Positions 52,286 to 61,392 of a DNA stretch of 64,000 nt are shown piece by piece. The notes beneath the pieces are model-generated. The model searched no databases. It was not told where the DNA came from and saw only the letters and a list, made by a program, of their open reading frames with translations. The stretch's first letter is position 1; every line of letters starts with the position of its first letter. The stretch covers positions 805,356 through 869,355 of the forward strand of contig NZ_VWSH01000003.1 in NCBI RefSeq assembly GCF_008629695.1, written 5' to 3'. Position numbers and translations under genes: made by a program. This DNA is from Taibaiella lutea (GTDB lineage Bacteria; Bacteroidota; Bacteroidia; Chitinophagales; Chitinophagaceae).

Positions 52286-54739
52286 TTATTTTCTTCTGCT
52301 CCACCAACTGATGAAGAAGCCTATTACCATGACAATAATACCGAACCAAAGTACTCTGATATAAGGAAATACAATAGCTTTCATTACAATCCAGTCGTCT
52401 TGCTGTGCTCTTTGTTTAATGCCAAATTCGACAGCGCTTTCCTCAGGAATAATTTTATTGATTTTTACAGTTAAACCAAAATCCCTCAGGGTATCTGCTA
52501 CCGAGCCGGCCTCATTGCCCCTTATAATATATAAAGGTGAAGCATCGCCCAGTTTGCCACCGGCACCATAAACCGAAAGGTTTGCCTCTACTGCAACATC
52601 TCCTTGTTTTGGTTCATATAATTTATTGACAATTTTCTTGCTGATACTGTCAAAAACGATGAATCCATTGGCAAGAAACAAACTATCACCCATTTTTATT
52701 TTAGCAGGCCGGAATGTGCTTGTATCCGACTTTTCATTCGGATCGCTGATGGATGAAATGTAAGTAAACACGTCATGCGACATATAATGTTTTGCATCCG
52801 GATTGGAGCTTATGCCTTCCTGTCCTTTTACATTTACGTAAGCTTCGGGGTACAATATAAAAGTTTCTTCTTTGTCGCCATTATCAGGATTCAGCCTGTC
52901 GAAACGTACTTTGTAAAAGGTCTTCGGCGGATCATCATGTACAATAGAATCACCTAAATAAGTTACCAGATATTTACCCATTGTAATGGTTGTATTCCTG
53001 AATAGCAATACATTTTCATGGCTTTCTTTTACGTTCTCTTCAAAAGTTTTCTTACCGAAATCTTTATTCAATAATGCATTTGTGGTATCAATGGAAATAA
53101 TTTTCTTTTTATACCCTGAAAGTAAAATTCCTAATAGCATCAAGCCAAAGCCTATGTGCGCAATAGTTCCGCCGGCTTTCAATATTTTTACCTTTTGTGT
53201 TGTAACCAGATAATAAATATTTCCTATCAATGCAAAAAACACGGCAAATGCAAAAACCATTATTTGCTTATGCTCAATTTTTTGTCCGATAATTAATGCG
53301 ATAGCCAATGCCAAAGAAATTACGGAAATGATAATGATAGCTTTCCAAAATGCGTTGATTCCTGTTTTCTTATATTTCAGGAACTGAATGGCTCCGGTCA
53401 GAATGGCAACCAATACGGCTGCCCAAACCTGTATGTTATTGTAATAAGAAACGGGATCGGCCGGAGGTGCAATATCGCTTCCGGTGATTTTTTTCCATAA
53501 AGGCGCCCAAACAGGCAATGAAGTAGCTGCAATAATCTGAAAGCAGGCCAGCAATAAAAGTATAGAGCCAATCAGCATCCAGAATTCCCTTGTATCCAAT
53601 TCTTCCTCACCTGCTACGCGCGGCATTTTTTTCCATGAACGTATCATGAAATATAAGCTGACAGCTAAATAAATAGCCATTGCAATAATCAGATGCCAGT
53701 ACAAAGCTTTGCCCTCACCGGTAAAAGAGTGTACGGAAGTATCACCCAGAATACCTGTTCTTGTAAGGAAAGTAGAATACCAGATCAACATAAAAGTCAG
53801 GATGAAAAACATCAGTGTAGTTTTCAATGACCTTCCGGTGCTTTTATAAATGACCAATGTGTGCAAGCCTGCAATTAAAGTCAACCATGGAACGAGTGAT
53901 GCATTTTCAACCGGATCCCAAGCCCAATAGCCACCAAAGTTTAAAGATTCATAAGCCCATGCTCCGCCCATCATAATGCCGGTTCCTAAAATGCCACCGC
54001 CAATTAAAGTCCAGCGCAACGCAGGTTTTACCCATGTTTTATATTCGCCCTTCCACATTGCTGCAATAGCATAAGAAAAAGGAATCAGGGTTAACGCGAA
54101 ACCAAGAAACAAAATGGGCGGATGTATTACCATCCAGTAATTCTGAAGCGTAACATTCAGTCCATTACCATCTTTAATGAATTCAAGATAATTGGGCATG
54201 GAAAAAATAGGAGCTTGTGCCATCTCATTTCTCAGCAAACTGAACGGCGTACTTCCGACTTTTACTTCTGCACCAAAATAAATTCCCAATAACATGGTTG
54301 CAAGGATGGCTTGTGCCAATGAAACAATCGTTAATACGCGTGTTTCCCATTGTTTGGCTGTCCTTATCAAAATTAATCCCAGTACGGAATGCCATATCAA
54401 CCATAAAAGAAAACTACCTTCCGAACCTTCCCAGAAACAAGCCAATAAATATTTTACCTGTAATCCCCGGGATGAATGCCTCCAGGCATAATTATATTCA
54501 AAAAGATGGTGGGAGATGATATAATAAAGTGTGATGAAAATTCCTGCGATAGATAAAGCCTGAATAATGAAAGCCGCACGTCCGAGCTTTTTCCAGATAT
54601 TGCCATCCGGAGTGTCTTCCTTGCATGCCGCATTCATAAATGCAAAACAGGAAAAAAGGGAAGCAACAAACGCGATAATTACAAACAGATGACCGAACTG
54701 GCCGGGAGCTAAATGTTCGCCTATGAAATTTGGTTTCAA
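52286..54739 (-). CDS. ccmF: CcmF/CcsA-type cytochrome c haem lyase subunit
   Basis: This large inner-membrane protein (817 residues from a TTG at 54739) carries the tryptophan-rich haem-handling WWD segment GGYWAWDPVENASLVPWL, conserved periplasmic histidines (VIHPPILFLG) and about 14 hydrophobic helices. It joins haem to apocytochrome c in system I maturation. A C-terminal periplasmic extension of some 200 residues, closed by a final helix, makes it longer than the E. coli protein. A GTG upstream at 54790 falls inside the ccmE terminator, so the TTG that gives the usual x-x-IGEHL beginning is preferred. Confidence 0.88.
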   Translation of the reverse strand: MKPNFIGEHLAPGQFGHLFVIIAFVASLFSCFAFMNAACKEDTPDGNIWKKLGRAAFIIQALSIAGIFITLYYIISHHLFEYNYAWRHSSRGLQVKYLLACFWEGSEGSFLLWLIWHSVLGLILIRTAKQWETRVLTIVSLAQAILATMLLGIYFGAEVKVGSTPFSLLRNEMAQAPIFSMPNYLEFIKDGNGLNVTLQNYWMVIHPPILFLGFALTLIPFSYAIAAMWKGEYKTWVKPALRWTLIGGGILGTGIMMGGAWAYESLNFGGYWAWDPVENASLVPWLTLIAGLHTLVIYKSTGRSLKTTLMFFILTFMLIWYSTFLTRTGILGDTSVHSFTGEGKALYWHLIIAMAIYLAVSLYFMIRSWKKMPRVAGEEELDTREFWMLIGSILLLLACFQIIAATSLPVWAPLWKKITGSDIAPPADPVSYYNNIQVWAAVLVAILTGAIQFLKYKKTGINAFWKAIIIISVISLALAIALIIGQKIEHKQIMVFAFAVFFALIGNIYYLVTTQKVKILKAGGTIAHIGFGLMLLGILLSGYKKKIISIDTTNALLNKDFGKKTFEENVKESHENVLLFRNTTITMGKYLVTYLGDSIVHDDPPKTFYKVRFDRLNPDNGDKEETFILYPEAYVNVKGQEGISSNPDAKHYMSHDVFTYISSISDPNEKSDTSTFRPAKIKMGDSLFLANGFIVFDSISKKIVNKLYEPKQGDVAVEANLSVYGAGGKLGDASPLYIIRGNEAGSVADTLRDFGLTVKINKIIPEESAVEFGIKQRAQQDDWIVMKAIVFPYIRVLWFGIIVMVIGFFISWWSRRK

Positions 54740-54775
54740 GAGAAAAAAATTAAAATTGCAAATGGTATAAAAACA

Positions 54776-54798
54776 GCGGCACCGTATCACGGTGCCGC
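54776..54798 (-). terminator. Terminator of ccmE
   Basis: A perfect 10-base stem (GCGGCACCGT paired with ACGGTGCCGC) with a three-base loop is followed on the minus strand by TGTTTTTA. It lies 14 bases past the ccmE stop codon and overlaps the alternative GTG start of ccmF. Confidence 0.85.
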
Positions 54799-54811
54799 AA
54801 ATATGTTAAAA

Positions 54812-55213
54812 TCAGGAAGCCGTCGACTTACCAACTACTATCTGGTCGTTCTGATATTTTGAGGGGCACTTCATCTGTATCTTGCTGCAATGAAAATCAC
54901 CATCTTTCATGAAGCCTGTCATTACTAATTGTTCGGATCTTTCAAAGTCCTGTGGCTTAGTGCCATTGAAAATCACCTTATGTGTGGCGCCTTTTTTATC
55001 CTTTGCAAAAAAGGTAAAATTATTGGGGTCTTTAACCGGGTCATATTGCTGACCTTTTGTTGTGTCCAGATATCCTACTACATGAAAAGTACTTTCCGGT
55101 TTTTCGGCTGCGGAAGCAAAGGTTTCATAAGTGCTGAACTTTCCATAAGAACCTACTACAATCCCGATTGCTGTAGCAATCAATACCAAAATAAGAATAC
55201 TTGCTTTCTTCAC
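54812..55213 (-). CDS. ccmE: Cytochrome c maturation protein CcmE, Cys-type
   Basis: The 133-residue periplasmic haem chaperone has an N-terminal membrane anchor (residues about 4-22) and an OB-fold beta-barrel (STFHVVGYLD, FFAKDKKGATHKVIFNG). In classical CcmE the haem is bound covalently through His in an HxxxY motif; here the equivalent motif is CPSKY (Cys116, Tyr120), the CxxxY variant known from a minority of bacteria and archaea. It is followed by ccmF and a terminator. The start codon is GTG at 55213, chosen because it begins the hydrophobic anchor. Confidence 0.85.
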   Translation of the reverse strand: MKKASILILVLIATAIGIVVGSYGKFSTYETFASAAEKPESTFHVVGYLDTTKGQQYDPVKDPNNFTFFAKDKKGATHKVIFNGTKPQDFERSEQLVMTGFMKDGDFHCSKIQMKCPSKYQNDQIVVGKSTAS

Positions 55214-55509
55214 TTTACTAAAATTTATTGGAATGCAAAGTTAAGGCTTAAATGAATTGGAAGTGGTAAGAAGATGTAAATGACCGGATTCGGGTTAAGT
55301 ACCATTTCTCAAAATATAGATCAGGTCAGATTTGCTAACGTATATAAAATATTTTATGTCTTTTAGGTAGATTCATCTTATTAACTCCCGATGAAATTAA
55401 AAATTATTCATAAATTTTAGATTAGGATGTGTTAAATATGATTTTACGTTGTATTTTTTGTGCAGAAACCATAACCGACCCCATTTTTTAGCCTGCAAAA
55501 AGTATTTCT
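55214..55509 (+). other. Divergent control region of ccmE and the T9SS surface protein
   Basis: The 296-base gap holds a TAACTTTG -7-like box for ccmE at 55236-55243 (minus strand) and A/T-rich DNA toward the surface-protein start. A near-match TATTTTTTG with one extra T lies near 55453 on the plus strand, but no complete promoter for the surface-protein gene could be defended. No reading frame of note was seen. Confidence 0.45.
55236..55243 (-). promoter_or_regulatory. Candidate -7 box of ccmE
   Basis: TAACTTTG on the minus strand fits TAnnTTTG and lies 22 bases before the GTG start codon. No -33 TTG was seen at the right distance. Confidence 0.35.
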
Positions 55510-58500
55510 ATGAAATTAAAATTTACTTCCGTTTGCTCTTTGTTTATTGCCCTTTTTGCATTTCCCTTTATCGGAAAAGCGCAAGTTTCTGTCACTGCCT
55601 CTGCCGGAATAATAGGACCTACGGCATACACTACGCTCAAGGCATCCTTCGATGCCATCAATTCGGGAACACATCAAGGCAATATTACTATTACAATCTC
55701 GGCTAATACAACCGAACCTGCTACAGCAAGTCTTAATGCAAGCGGCAATGGTTCGGCCAGTTACACTTCAGTTATTATAAAACCCGGTGCCGGTACAAAT
55801 CCTACAATTTCCGGCAGCATCAATAACGGCCCACTTGTCAAATTAAATGGTGCCAATAATGTAACGGTTGATGGTTCTAACAATGGTAGCTCCTCAAGAA
55901 ATTTAGGCATTACAAATACAAGCACTACAGGCAGTAATGCAATGATTATCGGTTCGGTGGGTAATTCAGCTATTCATAACGATATTATCAAGAATTGCAA
56001 TATCACAAATGGAACTAATGCCTCAACAGCAGTCATTATAGGTGATGCAGGAACTGTTGGAGGCCCTGGTTATTTTAATAATATTACCATGCAAAATAAT
56101 GCAGTAATGAAAGCATTTATCGGTATTTATGTATATGCGGTTGTTGCTACGAATAATGGTAATAACACTATTATTACCGGGAATGATATGACCTCTTCTG
56201 CAGGAAATGCTATTCGTTTGGTTGGAATATATGTACAAGGCGCTGACGGAGTAACTGTAAGTAATAATCAGCTCGGTAATTTTGAAGCCGCAAGTGCCGA
56301 ATTTGACAGGGCCATTTGGTTTGCAACGGCTACTAAGAATTCCGCTATTACCGGGAATAGTATTTCCAATCTGGCATATACAGGTACAAGCTCCTATGCA
56401 CCTATCGGCCTCAATATATCATGTGGGATAACAAATGCAAATATTACTGTCTCAGGAAATACTGTTTCAGGATTGACCACGAGCGGAACAGGAAATACGA
56501 TGGGCATCTTCTCCTATTCTGCTATGGCTGACGTTTTTATTTCCTCCAACAACATATATAATATTAAGAACACAAATACTTCCGGTTACGGAGCTGCAGG
56601 TATTGTATTGGTCGCCACCATTAATAATGCAGCTACCAAGGTGTACAATAATTTTATATCTGATGTGGCAGGTTACGGATTTAATGGATATGATATTTCA
56701 GATAATGGAAATGGCATAGTGATAGATGGCGGGGGAGGGTACGATATCAACTTTAACACCGTGGCAATGACCCAGAGCAATTTACCTGCATTGACAGGAG
56801 GACATAGGTCTTCGGCAATGCTTATTACCGCAAATGTAACTTCAACCGGTTCTGTTAATCTGCGTAACAATATTTTTGCAAATCTTCAAACTACGGGGAA
56901 TGCCAATTCAAGAATTGTTTTATCAAATCTGGCAGGAAGCGGCGTGTTTAGTGCAATAAATCGGAATGATTATTATGCTACAAGTACCAATCTATCGAGT
57001 ACCGGTACAAATGCTTCTATTACAAATACCATAGCTCAGCTGCAGACAAGCCTCGGTGGTAATGGAAGCTCCGTAAACATACTTCCTGTATTTGCAGGCG
57101 TCAATGATTTGCATATACCGTATCCAAGCAATATACCGCTTAATAATCTTGGTACCCCAATTGCCGGAATTACCACAGATATTGATGGTGAAACCCGGAA
57201 TGCAACAACACCTGATATTGGCGCAGACGAGATTCAATGCATGCCTGTAAATATTACTTTACAACCTGTTCCCAGTATCAAATGTTCGGGAGATACCGTA
57301 ATGTTAGTAGTGAATGCCAACAATGGAACGACCTATCAATGGCAGCAAAACACAGGCTCAGGATTTTCTAACATGTCTAACAGTACTATATATAATGGGG
57401 TAACTAATGACACGCTTTATATTTATAATGTTCCGGCAACATTGAATGGAAGCAATTACCAATGCATCATTTCTTATGCTCCGGGTTGCTCATCTGTAAC
57501 CTCTTCTGCTGTTGCCCTCACAATTAATCCGGGTATTATTCCTACGTTCACAATACCAACACCCATCTGTAACGGGTCTTTGGCGCCGGTTTTGCCAACT
57601 ACCTCTAACAATGGTATAACAGGAACATGGAATCCTGCAACAGTAAATAATACCGCGACAGGGACTTACACGTTTACGCCAACTGCCGGACAATGTGCCA
57701 CTACTACCACTTTAACTGTCACTGTAAATTCTATAATTACCCCGACTTTCAATGTCGTTTCTGCAATATGTAATGGTGGAGCTGCGCCCGCTTTGCCTGC
57801 AACCTCTACTAATGGAATAACCGGCACCTGGAATCCCGCAACTGTTGACAATACAACAACAGCAACTTATACTTTTACACCTACTGCCGGACAATGTGCC
57901 GCCACAGCTACTTTAACTGTGAATGTAAACAATAATACGCTTCCTGTATTTACTGCAATAGCGCCGATATGCAATGGAAGTACGGTACCGATTCTTCCTG
58001 CTACCTCCACCAATGGCATAACAGGCACCTGGAATCCGGCAACGGTTGACAATACTTCAACAGCAACTTATACTTTTACACCAACGGCAGGGCAATGTGC
58101 TGTCTCAACTACTTTAACTGTAACGGTCAATCCTAATATTACGCCGACATTCACAACTATTGCTCCGATATGTAATGGCGCGGTGGCTCCGGCATTACCT
58201 GCAACTTCTAATAACGGCATAACAGGAACATGGACACCATCTACAGTAAGTAATACAGCAACAGCTACTTATACTTTTACACCAACAGCAGGATTATGTG
58301 CAACACCAACAACTTTGACTGTGACAGTTAATCCTAATATCACACCGACATTTACGGTCATTACCTCAATTTGCAATGGCGCAACGGCCCCTGTATTACC
58401 AACCACATCCAATAATGGTATAACAGGTATCTGGAGCCCTGCAACAGTGAGTAATACTGCAACCGGTACTTACACTTTTACGCCGACTCCCGGCTTGTGC

Positions 58501-59934
58501 GCATCCACTACAACATTAACAATAACGGTCAATCCTATTATTACGCCAACCTTTACTGCTATTGCTCCCATTTGCAGCGGCGCAACCGCACCGGTATTGC
58601 CAACCACATCCAATAATGGTATAACAGGTACATGGAACCCTGCAACAATAAGCAATGCTACAACTACCACTTATACTTTTACACCAACTCCCGGTTTGTG
58701 CGCAACTACAACTACATTAACAGTAACGGTTAATCCAAACATTGTGCCGGCCTTTACAGCCGTTGCTCCGATTTGTAACGGAACGCCGGCTCCGCTTTTA
58801 TCGACAACATCAAATAATGGAATACCGGGTACATGGAACCCTGCAATAGTAAGTAACACAGCAACAGCTACTTATACCTTTACACCGGCAGCCGGTTTAT
58901 GTGCTACAACAGCCAGCATGACAATTACCGTAAAGAACGTACCTGCTATAACCGTCATGCAAACAATATGTGCAACAGAAGTTCCTTATACATGGAATGG
59001 AATTCCAAATGCAACAACCGGAACGGTTTATACTACCACGGCGGCTAATGGCTGTGACAGTATCGTTACTTTACAATTGACTGTATTGCCACCTGCTGTT
59101 ACAGTAGTTTTTGATACCGCAGCCTGTGGTTCTATGATATATAAAAATGTAGCCTACACACACAGTACAACATTGAGGGACACATTTACCAATACATTTG
59201 GCTGTGATAGTTTTATTCTGGTTTCAAATCTGGTGATATATCCTAATACACCACAAAGAAAATCACTTGATACTTTAGGATGCAATCTGGTAGTCTTTGA
59301 AGGCAATACCTATGCAAGTGGTACCAAACTAATTGATACTTTCAGAAACATCTTAGGTTGCGACAGTGTAATAAGAACGGTTAACATTATCATCGATAAT
59401 TTTGAATTGAACCTGAGCGTCAATCCTAAAGAACCATATAAAGGAGAAATGATAGACCTTGTTGCATATTCCGACGATAACACCTTTTCTGTCCTCTCGT
59501 GGTCACCTGCGGAGTTATTCCCTGTTCAGCAAAAAGTATCTTATTCAATCGCCGCAAATGCAGATGGTATTATTATTGTTGAAGGCATTAATGAACATGG
59601 CTGTACCGATACTGCATCCGTCACCTACCATGTGAAACCATTGGATTATGGCGTATTTATACCTAACGCATTTACACCGAATGGAGATGGCAATAATGAG
59701 AAATTTGGCCCCCGGTTCTACATGGAGCGGGCTTATGCAATTAAAACACTGAAGATTTTCAATCGTTATGGACAAACTGTTTATAGTGCGTCTAATACCC
59801 CAAATGGAGCATGGGATGGAAATTTAATGAATGGCTCGCCTGCAGATGTTGGTAATTATAAATACTACATGATTGTAAAATTTGTAGATGGCACTGAAAA
59901 AGAATTCAAAGGCGATTTGACATTATTGAGATAA
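55510..59934 (+). CDS. T9SS-exported beta-helix/repeat surface protein with CHU_C sorting domain
   Basis: This 1474-residue protein has a signal peptide (1 to about 25, ending GKAQ), a right-handed parallel beta-helix region (about 60-570, closing with DIDGETRNATTPDIGADE), and an Ig-like domain (about 575-672). Seven tandem repeats of 67 residues (675-1143; ICNG…NNGITGTWNPATV…TYTFTP) follow, then three shorter units with a GCDS motif (about 1144-1340). The C-terminal CHU_C/gliding-motility-associated type B sorting domain (1380-1474; FIPNAFTPNGDGNN) directs type IX secretion. A large surface or secreted adhesin or polysaccharide-binding protein is inferred; no enzyme site was recognised. Confidence 0.9.
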   Translation: MKLKFTSVCSLFIALFAFPFIGKAQVSVTASAGIIGPTAYTTLKASFDAINSGTHQGNITITISANTTEPATASLNASGNGSASYTSVIIKPGAGTNPTISGSINNGPLVKLNGANNVTVDGSNNGSSSRNLGITNTSTTGSNAMIIGSVGNSAIHNDIIKNCNITNGTNASTAVIIGDAGTVGGPGYFNNITMQNNAVMKAFIGIYVYAVVATNNGNNTIITGNDMTSSAGNAIRLVGIYVQGADGVTVSNNQLGNFEAASAEFDRAIWFATATKNSAITGNSISNLAYTGTSSYAPIGLNISCGITNANITVSGNTVSGLTTSGTGNTMGIFSYSAMADVFISSNNIYNIKNTNTSGYGAAGIVLVATINNAATKVYNNFISDVAGYGFNGYDISDNGNGIVIDGGGGYDINFNTVAMTQSNLPALTGGHRSSAMLITANVTSTGSVNLRNNIFANLQTTGNANSRIVLSNLAGSGVFSAINRNDYYATSTNLSSTGTNASITNTIAQLQTSLGGNGSSVNILPVFAGVNDLHIPYPSNIPLNNLGTPIAGITTDIDGETRNATTPDIGADEIQCMPVNITLQPVPSIKCSGDTVMLVVNANNGTTYQWQQNTGSGFSNMSNSTIYNGVTNDTLYIYNVPATLNGSNYQCIISYAPGCSSVTSSAVALTINPGIIPTFTIPTPICNGSLAPVLPTTSNNGITGTWNPATVNNTATGTYTFTPTAGQCATTTTLTVTVNSIITPTFNVVSAICNGGAAPALPATSTNGITGTWNPATVDNTTTATYTFTPTAGQCAATATLTVNVNNNTLPVFTAIAPICNGSTVPILPATSTNGITGTWNPATVDNTSTATYTFTPTAGQCAVSTTLTVTVNPNITPTFTTIAPICNGAVAPALPATSNNGITGTWTPSTVSNTATATYTFTPTAGLCATPTTLTVTVNPNITPTFTVITSICNGATAPVLPTTSNNGITGIWSPATVSNTATGTYTFTPTPGLCASTTTLTITVNPIITPTFTAIAPICSGATAPVLPTTSNNGITGTWNPATISNATTTTYTFTPTPGLCATTTTLTVTVNPNIVPAFTAVAPICNGTPAPLLSTTSNNGIPGTWNPAIVSNTATATYTFTPAAGLCATTASMTITVKNVPAITVMQTICATEVPYTWNGIPNATTGTVYTTTAANGCDSIVTLQLTVLPPAVTVVFDTAACGSMIYKNVAYTHSTTLRDTFTNTFGCDSFILVSNLVIYPNTPQRKSLDTLGCNLVVFEGNTYASGTKLIDTFRNILGCDSVIRTVNIIIDNFELNLSVNPKEPYKGEMIDLVAYSDDNTFSVLSWSPAELFPVQQKVSYSIAANADGIIIVEGINEHGCTDTASVTYHVKPLDYGVFIPNAFTPNGDGNNEKFGPRFYMERAYAIKTLKIFNRYGQTVYSASNTPNGAWDGNLMNGSPADVGNYKYYMIVKFVDGTEKEFKGDLTLLR
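57532..58938 (+). repeat. Seven in-frame 201-bp tandem repeats in the surface-protein gene
   Basis: Seven units of exactly 67 codons run without gaps. The cores NGITGTWNPATV and TYTFTPTAG are the most conserved. Units 2-3 share the variant ATSTNGITG and DNT, while units 4-6 share TTSNNGITG and VSNTAT, so duplication seems to have happened in more than one round. Copy number is open to change by recombination. Confidence 0.92.
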
Positions 59935-59957
59935 ATAAAAAGAGATGGTACATTCTA

Positions 59958-59981
59958 AAAGCAGCGCATTTGCGCTGCTTT
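59958..59981 (+). terminator. Terminator of the T9SS surface-protein gene
   Basis: AAAGCAGCGC pairs with GCGCTGCTTT (10 bases, four-base loop) and is soon followed by a run of five T. It begins 23 bases after the stop codon. Confidence 0.85.
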
Positions 59982-60006
59982 GTGCTTTTTAACAAATCCG
60001 TTTCAG

Positions 60007-60030
60007 TAATCAGGTATTTATACCTGATTA
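60007..60030 (+). other. Second hairpin downstream of the surface-protein gene
   Basis: TAATCAGGTA and TACCTGATTA form a perfect 10-base stem with a TTTA loop. No long T-tract follows, so it may be a back-up terminator or part of an untranslated RNA. Confidence 0.5.
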
Positions 60031-60293
60031 TAACTTTGGGTCTTTTTACGTTTATAAACCTGTCATTTATTTTCTTCTTTTGTTACAGCAAAATTGAACC
60101 CTTAATTATATACGTCGAAGCCCTTATTAATTCTTTTTTCAGGCAAAGCATATTGCTTGAAAATAAGAACCTGTTACCATGGAAAATGTTTTTTTAAATT
60201 ATTCAGTGAAGTAAAAAATGTAAATGTTATTATTCTAAGATGATTCTTCTGACCCATTGAACTATCTTATTATCAAACACCAAAACCAACACC

Positions 60294-60317
60294 ATGAAGG
60301 TGTTTCCACACCTTCAT
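60294..60317 (+). terminator. Isolated terminator-like hairpin
   Basis: ATGAAGGTGT pairs with ACACCTTCAT around a TTCC loop and is followed by TTTAC. No coding region ends just upstream, so it may terminate a short untranslated RNA. Confidence 0.5.
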
Positions 60318-60443
60318 TTTACATCTTTATTTTACAGTTATTAATGAATTACTGCAGCCCCTTCTGCCCTTGCATTCACATGAAGCCCGTCACCATGGAA
60401 TTATTATTGAATTATCAGAGCTATTTATCCGGCCTTCATCACT

Positions 60444-60884
60444 ATGGAAATAAATACTGCTATTCGGAAAGATATATTTAGACTTAATAAACAAATGTAT
60501 CATCAGTTTCAAAAAGATTGGGGAATAAGACTACCATCTGTAACGCAAGCCGAGATTCATGAACAACTTTTTCTGTTGTTTGATGATATAACGGGCTTTA
60601 TTGAAGATTGTCGTAAGAAAATTATGGTAAATATAATGCGTCAGGCAGAAGGCATTGATAATATTATGGACACACTCAAGTCCGTAATTGATAAGCTGCT
60701 ATCAAAAATTTTAAAAGAGCCTGACAAGGAAATTTATAGTGAAAATCACCTGCTTGATTTATCCTCCAAACGCTTTCAGATAGCTATTTACATGCTTATT
60801 GACAAGTGTATTTACAGCAATAATAAAGTCAAAGAAAAAACGCAGTTTCTGGGTGTTATGCAAGTGCTTGTCTGGGAAGTTTAA
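60444..60884 (+). CDS. Small helical protein of unknown function
   Basis: The 146-residue soluble protein is rich in helix-forming residues (MEINTAIRKDIFRLNKQMY; GIDNIMDTLKSVIDKLL; FQIAIYMLIDKCIY). No signal peptide, membrane segment or known motif was found. It precedes the unknown/membrane/kinase genes by 88 bases and runs in the same direction, but shared function is not evident. Its A/T-rich codon use fits the local region. Confidence 0.5.
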   Translation: MEINTAIRKDIFRLNKQMYHQFQKDWGIRLPSVTQAEIHEQLFLLFDDITGFIEDCRKKIMVNIMRQAEGIDNIMDTLKSVIDKLLSKILKEPDKEIYSENHLLDLSSKRFQIAIYMLIDKCIYSNNKVKEKTQFLGVMQVLVWEV

Positions 60885-60972
60885 AGAACAAAATGAAAAT
60901 ATTAAATAAATATAATAAACTACTTTGTCATAAATTTTATTACTTTGTTTCTCAAAATCAAAACACAAACAC

Positions 60973-61389
60973 ATGAGTTCTCTTTCATTTCCTACAATTC
61001 CTTTAAGCGTTGCTGAAGACGGTACTGAAAACTGGCGCGAATTTTATCAATTTTGCACTAAAACAGCTGATAGCCGCCAAATTTTCAGAGGTTTTCACAT
61101 TCCTGTCGCTGATTTAAAAACTTTACTTGAAGAAGCCGGAGATATTGATGGTGTTCGCGCTTATTTTGCATTGGAAACGCGGTTTGACCCGCTTACTCCT
61201 GATATAGAAAAAGATATTCATATCTATCTGGTGCCGGTGAAAGATAATGTCGATATTTGTCAGGATCCTGAAACCGGAACAAGCAATGTATGCGACTTCA
61301 CAACACCGTGTCCTAAGATTTGTGATACAAGCAGTCCTTTATATACTTTACCAACAAGCAGTCCTGCAGATCCTCCAACAAACGGATAA
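60973..61389 (+). CDS. Small protein of unknown function, upstream of a membrane protein and two-component pair
   Basis: The 138-residue protein has no signal peptide. Its first 90 residues form a compact mixed alpha/beta pattern (TENWREFYQFC; FRGFHIPVADLKTLLEEAG; VRAYFALETRF; IHIYLVPVKD), followed by a cysteine- and proline-rich tail (CDFTTPCPKICDTSSPL). Proteins of this shape recur in Bacteroidota beside small membrane proteins (from memory), but the family has no known function. The membrane-protein gene begins four bases after its stop codon. Two TACTTTG motifs in the gap just upstream may be part of its promoter. Confidence 0.6.
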   Translation: MSSLSFPTIPLSVAEDGTENWREFYQFCTKTADSRQIFRGFHIPVADLKTLLEEAGDIDGVRAYFALETRFDPLTPDIEKDIHIYLVPVKDNVDICQDPETGTSNVCDFTTPCPKICDTSSPLYTLPTSSPADPPTNG

Positions 61390-61392
61390 GTA

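Larger units (their letters stand above)
59935..60443 (+). other. 509-base gap with three hairpins and no convincing gene
   Basis: After the surface-protein stop there are three stem-loops: 59958-59981 (a likely terminator), 60007-60030 and 60294-60317. Two weak reading frames (59970-60197 from GTG, 60257-60481 from TTG) lack recognisable features and cross hairpins, so they are not called. The DNA between 60031 and 60290 is A/T-rich and featureless by eye. A small untranslated RNA ending at the third hairpin is possible. Confidence 0.5.

Noticed and set aside
54740..54790. Longer N-terminus for ccmF from the GTG at 54790
   Set aside because: That codon lies in the ccmE terminator hairpin, and the extra residues do not resemble the family.
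58470..58859. Repeated hydrophobic minus-strand frames within the surface-protein gene
   Set aside because: They mirror the 201-base repeats on the opposite strand and share their period; not independent genes.
59970..60197. 75-residue hydrophobic plus-strand frame
   Set aside because: Begins inside the surface-protein terminator with a non-ATG start and crosses a second hairpin.
60257..60481. 74-residue plus-strand frame
   Set aside because: Starts at TTG, runs through a terminator-like hairpin and overlaps the start of the next gene; no recognisable features.
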